Assembly (NCBI GenBank): GCA_963709505.1
Contig: CAVPXC010000022.1
Location: forward strand, 1 to 64,000
Direction: 5' to 3'
DNA: 64,000 nt
Origin: CAVPXC01 sp963709505
Lineage (GTDB): Bacteria > Chloroflexota > Anaerolineae > JAAEKA01
The notes beneath the pieces were generated by a model that saw only the letters and a list, made by a program, of their open reading frames with translations, searched no databases and was not told where the DNA came from. Each line of letters starts with the position of its first letter. Position 1 is the first letter of the stretch. A program made the translations under genes and the position numbers. This document shows positions 38,260 to 48,688 of this stretch, piece by piece.

Positions 38260-38355
38260 AGATACTCCAAGAGCGACTGACTTCAAGTGTCTCCAGACAA
38301 CGTTGCAGGGCTAAACCTATTGTAACCGGATCACATGTGCTGTCAATCATCTCAT

Positions 38356-39069
38356 TCACGCATTGCCCGTCTCCAGTATCTCCTGCAGCCGGTCCACCAC
38401 GTCCGGGTCCAGCGGCAGCATCATCAGCTTGCGCTGGGTGGTGTCGTGGTCGTAGTGCAGATGGTGGATCTGCAGCTCGCCATCGCGCCACACGGCGTAT
38501 GTCGCGTCGGGGATACCATTGCGCGGCTGGCCGAGGCTGCCGGGGTTGACAATGTGAGTATCGCCCACCTTGCGCATGCCCGGAAGATGCGTGTGGCCTA
38601 CCAATAGCACGTCAGGGCGCGACGACAGCCGGTCCAGCTCGGACTCCAGGTCCTGCTGTCGGGCAGTCACCAGCGACAAGCGCTTGGTCAGCGGATCGCT
38701 AGGCATCGCGTGCACCAGGTGGAAATCCTTGCCGTCCAGGTGCAGGGTTTGGCTCAACGGCAGGCTGCCTAGCCAGGAACGATCTGTGGCGGACAACACG
38801 CTCTGGGTGTAATCACGCATGACCTGAAATTCCTCAAGCAGCGCCGGGTTGACACCCGCCTCACCGCCGAAGGCGACGGCCTGGTCATGATTGCCTCGCA
38901 CGGCCGCGGTGACGTTCGCCCGGACCCAGTCCAGGCAGCGCTGCGGATCGGGGCCGAAGTTAACCACGTCGCCAAGAAACAGAATCGCATCAGGTTGGCT
39001 CTCAGCGCGCTGCAGAGCGGAGAGCGCCTCCCAGTTGGCGTGAAGGTCGGAGAAGATGATGATTTTCAT
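38356..39069 (-). CDS. Metallophosphoesterase, YfcE/MJ0936-like
   Basis: 237 residues with all metal-binding motifs: MKIIIFSDLHANWEAL, FLGDVVNFGPDP, VRGNHDQAVAF, LVHAMP and LLVGHTHLPGMRKVG, then NPGSLGQPRNG. It should hydrolyse phosphodiesters with two metal ions; the substrate is unknown. It is divergent from the methionine operon and shares the upstream region with its promoter. Confidence 0.85.
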   Translation of the reverse strand: MKIIIFSDLHANWEALSALQRAESQPDAILFLGDVVNFGPDPQRCLDWVRANVTAAVRGNHDQAVAFGGEAGVNPALLEEFQVMRDYTQSVLSATDRSWLGSLPLSQTLHLDGKDFHLVHAMPSDPLTKRLSLVTARQQDLESELDRLSSRPDVLLVGHTHLPGMRKVGDTHIVNPGSLGQPRNGIPDATYAVWRDGELQIHHLHYDHDTTQRKLMMLPLDPDVVDRLQEILETGNA

Positions 39070-39180
39070 GATACCTATACCTCCTGCCAGTCTACCGCAC
39101 CACAATCGCGCTGTCAATATTCCGTGTGCCATGCCTCCGCGGCCGCCAGAGAATTGCCTTCTGAATTTCTATAACCAAAT

Positions 39181-39209
39181 TTGACAAAATTCGACCCCAT
39201 AAGTATGAT
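39181..39209 (+). promoter_or_regulatory. Sigma-70-type promoter of the methionine operon
   Basis: TTGACA (39181-39186) and TATGAT (39204-39209) with a 17-base spacer, a near-consensus promoter. Transcription would start about 20 bases before the SAM-I aptamer. Confidence 0.8.
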
Positions 39210-39235
39210 CTGCCACATAACTTAATACGACCAAA

Positions 39236-39357
39236 CTCTTATCCAGAGAGGCGGAGGGACCGGCCCTACGATGCCTCGACAACCCGATTGATGTGGCGAA
39301 GATGCTACAGCAGTGCCAGGGTGCCAAATCCGGCAGACTTGTTCTGGAAGATGAGAT
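39236..39357 (+). ncRNA. SAM-I riboswitch (S-box)
   Basis: The aptamer core is unmistakable: CTTATCCAGAGAGGCGGAGG, GACCGGCCCTACGATGCC, TCGACAACCC, then GGTGCCAAATCCGGCAGA and GAAGATGAGA. TCTTATC (39239) pairs with GATGAGA (39350-39356) as P1. The 3' P1 strand GATGAG can alternatively pair with CTCATC at 39383, forming an antiterminator. When SAM is bound, the terminator at 39441 forms and the operon is switched off. Confidence 0.9.
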
Positions 39358-39440
39358 CAGGTGACGTCATGTCGTATCCTGCTCATCCCCTGTTGGGGAT
39401 TTTTTCCCACCTGCGGATGAGCGCCCAGACTGACTCCTTA

Positions 39441-39471
39441 CCCCTCTTGTCTTCCAGACGGAGGGGTTTTT
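39441..39471 (+). terminator. Riboswitch-controlled terminator
   Basis: CCCCTCTTGTCT pairs with AGACGGAGGGG, with a slight bulge and a three-base loop, followed by TTTTT. It ends 38 bases before the metY ATG and is the off state of the SAM-I riboswitch. Confidence 0.8.
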
Positions 39472-39508
39472 GATAACCCCATACTCGAAGATAGGAGATC
39501 CAGCGAAC

Positions 39509-40816
39509 ATGGCCGATCAACCGACCCACGATCACACCTACGGCTTCACTACCCGCCAGCTACACGCCGGCCAGCAATCCGATACCGCCACCGGCAGCCG
39601 GGCGGTGCCGATCTATCAGACCAGCAGCTACCAGTTTCGCGATACCGAGCACGCGGCCAATTTATTTGCGCTCAGGGAACTAGGCAACATCTATACCCGC
39701 ATCATGAACCCAACGACCGATGTGCTTGAGCAGCGCATCGCAAGCCTGGAGGGTGGCGTCGGGGCATTGGCGGCCAGCAGCGGCCACGCCGCGCAGACCA
39801 TGGCCATCCTGACCCTGTGCAGCGCGGGCGATCACATCGTCAGCAGCAGCCGGCTTTACGGCGGGACGTATAACCAGTTCAACTACACCTTCCCACGCCT
39901 GGGCATCGAAGTCACGTTTGTCGATCCCAAGGACCCTGACGGCTTTGAGAGAGCCATCCGCCCCAACACCAAGATCCTTTACGGCGAGACCTTAGGCAAC
40001 CCTGACATCTCGATCTTTCCGTTCGAGGAAGTGTCGACCATTGCCAAGGCGTTCTCCATCCCGCTGATGATCGACAACACCTTCGCAACGCCCTATCTCT
40101 GCCGGCCCTTCGAGTGGGGCGCGCATATCGTCACCCACAGCACCACCAAGTTCCTGGGCGGCCACGGCCAGGCCATCGGCGGCGTGATCGTCGACGGCGG
40201 TACCTTCGACTGGACCAGCGGCCGCTTCGACAACTTCACCACCCCCGATCCGTCGTACCATGGCTTGATCTACGCCGATTTGTTGGGAATGGGCCTACCG
40301 CCTTTCATCATCAAAGCGCGCGTACAGATCCTGCGCGACATCGGCGCGTGCCAGGCGCCGTTCAACAGCTGGAACACGTTGACAGGCATCGAAACCCTCA
40401 GCCTGCGCATGGACCGTCACGTGCGCAACACGCAGCGGGTAGCTGAATTCCTCAACGACCACGCCGCCGTCACCTGGGTGACCTACCCTGGCCTGTCGAG
40501 TCACCCTGACCACGAGCGTGCCAAGAAAATCCTACCCAAAGGCGCAGGCGCCATCCTGGGCTTTGGCATCAAGGGGGGCGTCGAAGCCGGCCGGGCCTTT
40601 ATCGACAACCTTCAACTGTTCAGCCACCTGGCCAACGTTGGCGACGCAAAGAGCCTTGCCATCCATCCGGCCAGCACCACCCATAGCCAGCTCACTGCCG
40701 AGGAGATGGCCTCCGCCGGCGTCACGCCCGACTTCATCCGCCTCAGCGTCGGACTCGAGGACATCGAGGATATCCTTTGGGACCTGGATCAAGCGCTGGG
40801 AGCGGCAGTAAGATAG
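39509..40816 (+). CDS. metY: O-acetylhomoserine aminocarboxypropyltransferase
   Basis: 435 residues; a PLP enzyme of the Cys/Met metabolism family that puts sulfide onto O-acetylhomoserine to make homocysteine. The family landmarks are YQTSSYQFRD, IYTRIMNPTTDVLEQRIASL, LYGGTYNQF, DNTFATPYLC and the PLP lysine in VTHSTTKFLGGHG; near the end VGDAKSLAIHPASTTHSQL and IRLSVGLED. ATG 39509 has AGGAG nine bases before it. It is the first gene after the riboswitch, followed by metX and metW. Confidence 0.92.
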   Translation: MADQPTHDHTYGFTTRQLHAGQQSDTATGSRAVPIYQTSSYQFRDTEHAANLFALRELGNIYTRIMNPTTDVLEQRIASLEGGVGALAASSGHAAQTMAILTLCSAGDHIVSSSRLYGGTYNQFNYTFPRLGIEVTFVDPKDPDGFERAIRPNTKILYGETLGNPDISIFPFEEVSTIAKAFSIPLMIDNTFATPYLCRPFEWGAHIVTHSTTKFLGGHGQAIGGVIVDGGTFDWTSGRFDNFTTPDPSYHGLIYADLLGMGLPPFIIKARVQILRDIGACQAPFNSWNTLTGIETLSLRMDRHVRNTQRVAEFLNDHAAVTWVTYPGLSSHPDHERAKKILPKGAGAILGFGIKGGVEAGRAFIDNLQLFSHLANVGDAKSLAIHPASTTHSQLTAEEMASAGVTPDFIRLSVGLEDIEDILWDLDQALGAAVR

Positions 40817-40819
40817 TGC

Positions 40820-41018
40820 GGGAGTGTCGGAGTGTCGGAGTGTCGAGTGTCAGGTGTCAAGAAATTGAGGGCCGTCTACAGGCATAAAACCCCTCTCCTG
40901 GGACTCCGAATATTGACACCTGACACTCCGACACTTGACACTCCGACACTCCGACACCTGACACCTGACACCTGACACCTGACACCTGACACCTGACACT
41001 CCGACACCTGACACTCCC
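40820..41018. repeat. Heptamer tandem repeats flanking an inverted copy, between metY and metX
   Basis: On the left GTGTCGGA-type units run into GTGTCAGGTGTC. On the right, after 60 unique bases, about 14 units of CACCTGA and CACTCCGA run up to the metX start; they are the complement of the left units. The array thus forms an imperfect inverted repeat inside the operon and may fold in the mRNA. Confidence 0.8.
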
Positions 41019-41022
41019 AACC

Positions 41023-42168
<1,146 letters not shown>

Positions 42169-42245
42169 GCAGCACAAACGGGCTCGCACGCGATGACCAT
42201 GCGGATGCGCCTATACCGACGCGGTAGACAACGGACGCCTCTCCT

Positions 42246-42869
42246 ATGAATCACGATGGGTACGCTCAACTACGACCTGACTTACAGGCCATCGCCGACA
42301 TGGTGCCGGATGGGGTCAAGGCGCTGGATCTGGGCTGCGGCGACGGCGGCCTGTTGGAGGTGCTGATACACACCAAGCAGGTCAAAGGCCGTGGCATCGA
42401 GTTGAGCGAGCAAGGGGTGCTGGCTTGCGTCCGCCGGGGCTTGAGCGTACGCCAAGGCGATCTGGAAGAAGGCCTAGCCGACTACCCCGACCTCGCCTTC
42501 GATGTGGTCATCCTCAGCCAGACGCTGCCATACTTGGACGACCCGGCTACGATTCTGAAGGAAATGCTGCGCGTCGGCCGGAGCGCCATCGTCAGCTTCC
42601 CAAACTGGGGCTACTGGCGATGCCGGCTGGAACTGCTGCTGACCGGTCGCGTTCCCCAGGCGCCCGATTTGCCGCAGCGCTGGCATGACTTGCCCCGCTG
42701 GCAAGCATTTAGTATCACCGACTTCGCCCACCTCTGCCCGCAGATCGGCATTCGCATCACCCGCGAGATGTACCTGAGCCGTGGCCGCCGCATCCATATC
42801 ATCAAGGTCAAGAACCTATTGGCGACGACGGCGATCTTTGGGCTGGAACCTAACAGCAAAGTGAGATAA
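42246..42869 (+). CDS. metW: Methionine biosynthesis protein MetW
   Basis: 207 residues with the methyltransferase-like SAM pocket KALDLGCGDGGLLEVL and VVILSQTLPYLDDP, and the family landmark SFPNWGYWRCRLELLLTGR. MetW is needed with MetX for homoserine acylation in many bacteria. It follows metX by 78 bp and belongs to the SAM-riboswitch operon. Confidence 0.9.
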   Translation: MNHDGYAQLRPDLQAIADMVPDGVKALDLGCGDGGLLEVLIHTKQVKGRGIELSEQGVLACVRRGLSVRQGDLEEGLADYPDLAFDVVILSQTLPYLDDPATILKEMLRVGRSAIVSFPNWGYWRCRLELLLTGRVPQAPDLPQRWHDLPRWQAFSITDFAHLCPQIGIRITREMYLSRGRRIHIIKVKNLLATTAIFGLEPNSKVR

Positions 42870-42872
42870 CCC

Positions 42873-43711
42873 ATGGCTCCAAAAAACGCCATCGTAACCG
42901 GCGCAGCGAGCGGAATCGGCAAGCATTTCGCCGGCGTGTTGGAGAGGAGCGGCGACGCGTACCGGCTGGCCCTGGCTGACATCAACGAGGCAGGCTTGCG
43001 GGACGCATTTGTACCCAGCGACAGGGTTCGACTGCACCGCCTGGACGTGCGCTCGGTGCAGGACTGGCAGAGGCTCATCGACGACACTCTCCAGGCTTTC
43101 GGTCGAATCGACTACCTGTTCAATATCGCCGGCGGCGGCCGGCTCGGCTTTCTGCTTGATCAGCCCATCGAGAACTTTGACTTCGTGATCGAAGTCAATC
43201 TGAAGGGGCCGGTGATCGGCATGAAGCTTGTGGCCGGGGTCATGGCACGGCAAGGCGGCGGCCAGATCGTCAACGTCGGCTCGCTGGCCGGTCTTTCGCC
43301 GACACCCGGCAACGCCCTCTACTCGGCCGCCAAATCCGGATTACGCGCTGCCTCACTGGCCGCAGCCGTCGAACTGCGCAGACAGGGGGGGTATATGTCA
43401 CCGTCATCGCCCCCGACGTGGTGGACACGCCCCTGACTCACCAACATTTCGAGCAGCCCGACGCTGCAGCGCTGATCTACTCCGGCTCGCGCATGTTGTC
43501 TGTCAATGACCTGGAAGCGGCCTTCTTCAAGGCGATGCGCGACAAGCCGCTCGAGATCAACCTACCCCGCTGGCGCGGCTGGCTGGCCAAGACCAACAGC
43601 CTCTACCCACCCCTGATGCTCAAGCTCTATGAACCGTTGAAAAAACGAGGCCTCAAGCGTCTGGAGGAAAAGAGACTCCTACGTGGCTTCGCCCAAAAAC
43701 CAAATAGCTAG
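42873..43711 (+). pseudogene. Short-chain dehydrogenase, one homopolymer frameshift
   Basis: About 279 residues. NAIVTGAASGIGKHFAGVLE binds NAD(P); the catalytic pair is in VGSLAG and YSAAKSGLRAASLAAAVE. A run of seven G at 43,388-43,394 shifts the frame; dropping one base restores VYVTVIAPDVVDTPLTHQHF and the C-terminal part (LPRWRGWLAKTNSLYPPLML). It is probably a carbonyl reductase. The start lies 3 bases after metW. Confidence 0.8.
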
Positions 43712-43724
43712 ACTGGAGAATTCC

Positions 43725-45437
43725 ATGGCCGAAATCACCGTTGGCGAGTTGCTGATGCAGTGCTTGCACGCCGAAGGCGTCGATATGATGGCAGGTATCA
43801 TCGATGGCGCCCACATCCCCTTTGTCGTCCATGCCGAGCATTACGGTGTGCGTTATGTCAATGGGCACCACGAGGAAGCCGTCGTTCACATCGCCGAAGG
43901 CTACACGCGCATCGCGCACAAGCCGGCCGTGGTCTTTGGCAACCCAGGCCCCGGCGGCGCCAACATGCTGGCGGGCCTGACCAGCGCCTACGGCGAGGGG
44001 CACCCGGTGATCGCCATCGCCTGCTCCCGGCGCACGGCGGTCAACTACCCCGATCGCGGCGGCGCCTGGCAGGCCACCGACCTGGTGGCCATGGCCAAGC
44101 CCATCACCAAGTACAGCGCCCTCATTCCGCGCTGGGATCGGGTACCGGAAATAGTGCGGGCGGCCTTTCGTGCCGCCACCACAGGTCGCCCCGGCCCTGC
44201 GCTGCTGGTCATTCCCGACGAAATGCTGGCCATGAAGGTCGACGCGGGCAAGTTACGCATCACACCGGCCGCCAACAACCGCGTGCTCAACCTAGGCGCG
44301 GGCGACCCCGCGCAGATCGAGCAGGCCTCCGAGCTGCTGGCCAATGCGAAACGACCTTTCATCTATGCGGGCAAAGGCGCGTTATGGGCCGGCGCGTCGC
44401 AAGAGCTGGTTGCCCTGGGTGACTACCTGGCCGCGGGCATGGGCAGCAGCGTGGGCGCGCGCGGCGTGATCCCCGAGGAGCACCCCCACTACTTCCATCT
44501 GTTCGACATGCAGACCACCGCGTTGGTGCGCAACGAAGCGGACGTGGTGCTGGTGGTCGGCGCGCGGCTGGGCGAGTACGACGGCTGGGGCATGCCACCG
44601 GCCTGGGGCGATCCGGCGCGACAGAAAACCATCCAGATCGACGCCGACCCTCTCTCTATCGGCGTGAACCGGCCTGTGGATCTGGGCATTGTAGCCGATG
44701 CCAGAGCCGCGCTAGCGGCGCTGCTTTCGGCAGTAGAAGCCAAAACCGGACCCCGTGAGATCATGCCTGACTTAATGCGCTATCGTGAGCAGTCGGCTGC
44801 CATGCTCACGCGCGGCATGCAGTTCCTGCAAGCCTCCAGCGGCCACGGGGTCAACCCAGGCCAGATGGTCATGGTGGTGAACCAATTCTTCACACGCAAC
44901 GCCGTCACCGTGTTGGACGGCGGCAATACAACCCTGTGGGGCATTGCCTTCAACCCGATCTTGGAACCCGACAGTTTCCTTTACTCGGTCAAGATGGGCT
45001 ACCTCGGCACCGGCCTGCCCTTCGCCATCGGCGCCAAGCTGGCTGCGCCCGAGCGACCGGTTTACTGCATCACGGGTGACGGCGCATTGGGATTCTGCAT
45101 CATGGAGATGGAGACGGCCTTACGCGCCAACGCCCCTGTGATCGTCGTCGTGGCGGTGGACGATGCCTGGGGAATGGAAAAAACCGCGTTCAACGTCGCC
45201 GGTTTCGGGCCAGAGCAGCACAGCCTTGTCGATTTCAGCCCCAGCGTGCGCTATGACATGATCGCTCAGGGTCTGGGCTGTTTCGGTGAAAAGGTCGACG
45301 AACTCGAACAACTGGCGCCGGCATTGCAGCGGGCGGTGGAATCGGGCAAACCGGCCCTTATCCACGTGACTGTTGACCCGGAGGTAAACGCCAACCCGAT
45401 CGGCTTCCAGGAGTTCCGTTACGCTCGAACGCTATAG
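43725..45437 (+). CDS. Thiamine diphosphate-dependent enzyme, acetolactate synthase-like
   Basis: 570 residues in the three-domain ThDP layout. Pyr domain with the activating Glu (NGHHEEAVVHIAEGYTRI) and GNPGPGGANM; central domain FIYAGKGALWAGAS; PP domain GTGLPFAIGAKLA and ITGDGALGFCIMEMETALRA. The metal-binding motif ends VAVDDAWGM, with Asp where most relatives have Asn (NNAWG). It probably decarboxylates a 2-oxo acid, but could be a benzoylformate-decarboxylase- or oxalyl-CoA-type enzyme; no partner subunit is seen. AGAATTCC precedes the ATG only weakly. Confidence 0.8.
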   Translation: MAEITVGELLMQCLHAEGVDMMAGIIDGAHIPFVVHAEHYGVRYVNGHHEEAVVHIAEGYTRIAHKPAVVFGNPGPGGANMLAGLTSAYGEGHPVIAIACSRRTAVNYPDRGGAWQATDLVAMAKPITKYSALIPRWDRVPEIVRAAFRAATTGRPGPALLVIPDEMLAMKVDAGKLRITPAANNRVLNLGAGDPAQIEQASELLANAKRPFIYAGKGALWAGASQELVALGDYLAAGMGSSVGARGVIPEEHPHYFHLFDMQTTALVRNEADVVLVVGARLGEYDGWGMPPAWGDPARQKTIQIDADPLSIGVNRPVDLGIVADARAALAALLSAVEAKTGPREIMPDLMRYREQSAAMLTRGMQFLQASSGHGVNPGQMVMVVNQFFTRNAVTVLDGGNTTLWGIAFNPILEPDSFLYSVKMGYLGTGLPFAIGAKLAAPERPVYCITGDGALGFCIMEMETALRANAPVIVVVAVDDAWGMEKTAFNVAGFGPEQHSLVDFSPSVRYDMIAQGLGCFGEKVDELEQLAPALQRAVESGKPALIHVTVDPEVNANPIGFQEFRYARTL

Positions 45438-45564
45438 GCTTCGGCCGGGAAAAACAAAAACTCTGGGCGACCAGACCCTGGATCAGCGCGAGCCACCACG
45501 GGCTATTCTTTCCCATCAGATCCTCCTATGCAAAAATTCGCGCGATGCTGCGCTCGGTAGGTGC

Positions 45565-46368
45565 TCAACCGAGCACACAAGTGTTGTTGGCATCGTTTCG
45601 AGGCTTCAGCGCCTCCAGGTAGAAGCGATGGCTTCGCAACCACAAAGCACCTTTGCGATCGATCATGCTGTGAATGGCCGCCAAACGATGGTGATGAGTC
45701 TCCACTGAAAAACCCTCGACCTGCCAGGGGACGGCGCGCAGATAATAAACCACTGCGCCGATATCAGCCACTCGCGTCTCGGGAAAGTCCTCTAGTTGCT
45801 GCGTAATCTCGAAGCCGGCCGCCTGAAGCTGGCGCACCGCCAGATCCGGCGTCCACCAAGCGAACTCAAACGCTACCTCGTCTTGTAGCAGCTCATTGAG
45901 GCGGATATTGTCCGTTCCACCCACCTGCTGCGTCAGAAAGCGCCCGCCCGACTTCAAAACGCGGTAGACCTCGGCCGCATCATACAACTCGTGGCGGTTG
46001 ATCACCAGATCAAAGCGATCGTCAGGAAAGGGCAAAGCATCGTCGGGAACGCCAGTCGCCAAGTGTATGCCCAACAACTCCAGGCGGCCGCGGGCGATGA
46101 GCATGTTAGGCGGATAGTTTTCGGTCGCCCAGGTGTCAGGTGGCAAGGGTGCCAGAGATGCCAGGAATTCGCCGCCCCCCGTGCCCATGTCCAGCAACGA
46201 GCCAGCGCCCGAAAACGCGGCCAGAACGCGCTCGCTGTAGTCCCACGGCAGTGGGCTAGTGATCCAACGACCTTGCAACAGGGAGAAGTCCCAGCCAGAG
46301 AAGGGAGCTTCCAGCGCTTCCACAATCAACTCGTCAAAGGATTTCGTCGTCACGGCAGGGGAGGTCAC
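45565..46368 (-). CDS. Class I SAM-dependent methyltransferase
   Basis: 267 residues with the SAM motif SLLDMGTGGGEFLASL and ALPFPDDRFDLVINRHEL, then VYRVLKSGGRFLTQQVGG. It starts at a GTG overlapping the stop of the threonine dehydratase gene upstream on the strand, so the two are coupled. Substrate unknown. The C-terminal part (FSVETHHHRLAAIHSMIDRK) is typical of rRNA/small-molecule methyltransferase relatives annotated only generally. Confidence 0.8.
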   Translation of the reverse strand: MTSPAVTTKSFDELIVEALEAPFSGWDFSLLQGRWITSPLPWDYSERVLAAFSGAGSLLDMGTGGGEFLASLAPLPPDTWATENYPPNMLIARGRLELLGIHLATGVPDDALPFPDDRFDLVINRHELYDAAEVYRVLKSGGRFLTQQVGGTDNIRLNELLQDEVAFEFAWWTPDLAVRQLQAAGFEITQQLEDFPETRVADIGAVVYYLRAVPWQVEGFSVETHHHRLAAIHSMIDRKGALWLRSHRFYLEALKPRNDANNTCVLG

Positions 46369-47326
46369 GTTGAAAGAATTCGTCGTAACTCGCTCAGCGC
46401 CAAGTTGCCGCCGCTCATGACGAGGACGACCTTCTTGCCGGCTAGCCGCTCCTTGATCTGCAAGGCAGCGGCCAGCGGAATTGCGCCTGCCCCCTCGGCC
46501 AGGTTGTGAGTATGTTGAAGCAGCAGAAGGATTGCAGCCTCGATCGCCTGATCGGGCGCCATCACAAAGTCGTCCAGATACTGGCGCATGATGCGCTGGG
46601 TGTTCTCAAACGGCACGCGCGTCGCCACACCCTCGGCGAAGGTCTGCATCGGCCCAGTGACCGGCTTACCTGCTGCCCAGCTCAACAGCATGGTCGGCGC
46701 CTGGGCGGATTGGCAGCCGATCACCTCGATGGCCGGATTGATCGCTTTGGCGACGATACTCGTGCCGCACACGCCGCTGCCTGCGCCCACCGGCACCAAG
46801 ATCACGTCCACGTCGGGCAGATCCTCCAGAATCTCCAGCGCATAGGTGCCGACGCCACAGATCAGTCGCTCGTCGGTGGGGCCGACAAACAACCCGCCGC
46901 GCTCCGCAGCCTCGTGCATCATCCACTCGCGGGCCGTGTCGAAGTCAGCGCCGTGGAACACCACCTCCGCGCCCAGCCCGCGATCGCCGCGACTTTGTCG
47001 GCATTGGCCCCTTCGGGCATGGCAATCGTGGCTCGAACGCCGTAAGCGCGTGCGGCAAAGGCGATGCTCTGGCCGTGGTTCCCGGTCGACGCCGTGAACA
47101 GGCCGGCTCGCCGCTCGGCCTCGCTCAGGCCGGCTACCAGGTTGAGCCCACCGCGCACCTTGAACGCGCCAATGGGCTGGTGGTTTTCGTGCTTGACCCA
47201 GACCTCTGCACCGACGAGGTGGCTGAGGCCGGCGTAATGGTGCAATGGTGTAGGCCGCAGATGGCGATAGACGTTTGGGCGAGCGGTTAGGATGTCGTGA
47301 AGGTTGGGAATGGGCTGGTCAATCAT
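46365..47326 (-). pseudogene. Threonine/serine dehydratase, one frameshift
   Basis: About 320 residues; fold-type II PLP enzyme deaminating threonine or serine. The PLP lysine is in NHQPIGAFKVRGG, and TASTGNHGQSIAFAA and EGANADKVAAI are typical. A missing C near 46,978 (GGCTGGGCG for GGCCTGGGCG) breaks the frame; after it VVFHGADFDTAREW, VPVGAGSGVCGT and MSGGNLALSELRRIL follow. It has no regulatory ACT domain, so it is the catabolic type. Confidence 0.85.
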
Positions 47327-47394
47327 GGGCATTCTTCGAAATTGCCAGGAGTAGTCGGGCCAAGTCCGAACTGTCGAAATCTACCAGGCTGTGC

Positions 47395-48282
47395 TTAAGC
47401 TAGACCAAGGTTCGCGACCAGATCCCTGACGCCTTCGAGGGCTGAAATGACTTGAATTCCAGGATAAAACTCCCAGGTCTCGACGTGCGTCGTCGCCGCG
47501 CCTGGCTCCAGCCGGACCAGCGGCCCTAGCGTCTCCAACTCCAAGAAGCGATTCCAGACGTAAACTTCACAGTTGCTGTGCTGGTCGGGATGGGGCTGGC
47601 CAGGCTGCGGATGGAAGCGCTTGACGAAGAAGACGTCGCCCAGCAGGTAGCCCATCCAGCCGGCGTGATTGAAATAGCCGATCTTAAAGTCATGGTCGTG
47701 TGCCAGACCGTCGACCAGAATGAAGTCGTCGTCCAGCTGCAGTCGCGGATCGCGCAAGTGGGTGTACCACCATAGGTTGAGCTGGCGGCTGGGAAGGTAT
47801 TGCGATAACACCGGGGCTTGCTGAGGAAGCACGGCCACGCCGCCCAGCGGCACCTGCGTGATCGCCCACGGCGCCAGCTCAATAGGCCACTGTCCGGTAT
47901 TGTGAAGGCTATGTTGCACGGTCAGGGCGGGCTTGTCCGCGTGCAGACGCAGCTCCATGACCTTTTGCACGCCCGTGGGCTCTTCGACGGGCTGCCGCAG
48001 CCGGACGCCGTCGTCGAACACGTCGATTTCGAGACCGCTGTCGTCAGGCAGATAGGTTCGGGGAAAGGCTTCAGGCGCGTGCCACAAGCGATGGCCGCCG
48101 TGCAGCCGATAGATGCCGGACGGCGTGTCCCAGCTAAGATCGGGCGCCTCAGCCAGCAGGTTGGTATGCGAGCCGGCGAGAAAAAGTCGCACGATACGCG
48201 GTCCGGCTTCGGCGAGATAGTCAAGGGTGAGATGGTCGTTGCCCAGAGTGCGGGTGGGCAGGCCGTGAAAATCGTTGCTCAA
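47395..48282 (-). CDS. Galactose mutarotase-like protein of unknown function
   Basis: 295 residues with the all-beta supersandwich pattern of aldose epimerases: LDYLAEAGPRIVRLFLAGS, then GGHRLWHAPEAFPRTYLPD, LHNTGQWPIELAPWAITQVP and HSNCEVYVWNRFLELETLGP. The conserved 'E(L/T)LGPL' and the aromatic residues suit a sugar-binding site. No sugar pathway genes are nearby, so the substrate is unknown. There is no signal peptide. Confidence 0.6.
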   Translation of the reverse strand: MSNDFHGLPTRTLGNDHLTLDYLAEAGPRIVRLFLAGSHTNLLAEAPDLSWDTPSGIYRLHGGHRLWHAPEAFPRTYLPDDSGLEIDVFDDGVRLRQPVEEPTGVQKVMELRLHADKPALTVQHSLHNTGQWPIELAPWAITQVPLGGVAVLPQQAPVLSQYLPSRQLNLWWYTHLRDPRLQLDDDFILVDGLAHDHDFKIGYFNHAGWMGYLLGDVFFVKRFHPQPGQPHPDQHSNCEVYVWNRFLELETLGPLVRLEPGAATTHVETWEFYPGIQVISALEGVRDLVANLGLA

Positions 48283-48688
48283 GAGCTATTCCTCCAAAAC
48301 CACAGAGACACGGGGAACAAAGCGAAAAAGACACGCTGATCGCCACGAGCGATTATATGACATACAAACTGGCGTGTCAATTGGCTGGCGATGCAAAAGT
48401 GAGCAGGAAATGAGCACGTTTTGAACTGGCAAACGAGCACTGTCAGGCGCGATACTTATCTCGTCGGCTTAACAAGGATCGCGACTATCGTTGGCGCTGT
48501 GTTGCGCATTTGGATATCGGCCGCTTGCAAGAGGCACATTGACTTTCAAAGAACCACGCCAGGACAGACGCGCTGAAGACAGATAGGAGGCGTTCATGGA
48601 GTGACGAAGATGGCTTACTGACACAAACACCCAGCCTTGCTGGGTAAAGATCAAATCGAACCAATCTTGACCATTTTGGAGGTACCCG
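48283..48688. other. Gap upstream of the DUF4331 gene
   Basis: About 400 bases with no supported gene. A small hairpin (CCCAGCCTTGCTGGG) lies at about 48,631-48,645, followed by TTTTGGAGG directly before the DUF4331 ATG, which is its Shine-Dalgarno. CACAGAGACAC at 48,301 is a phrase common in dispersed repeats. Confidence 0.4.

Noticed and set aside
33598..41018. Tandem arrays as possible CRISPR arrays
   Set aside because: Units are 7-8 bp, contiguous and degenerate, without equal spacers, and no cas genes are present.
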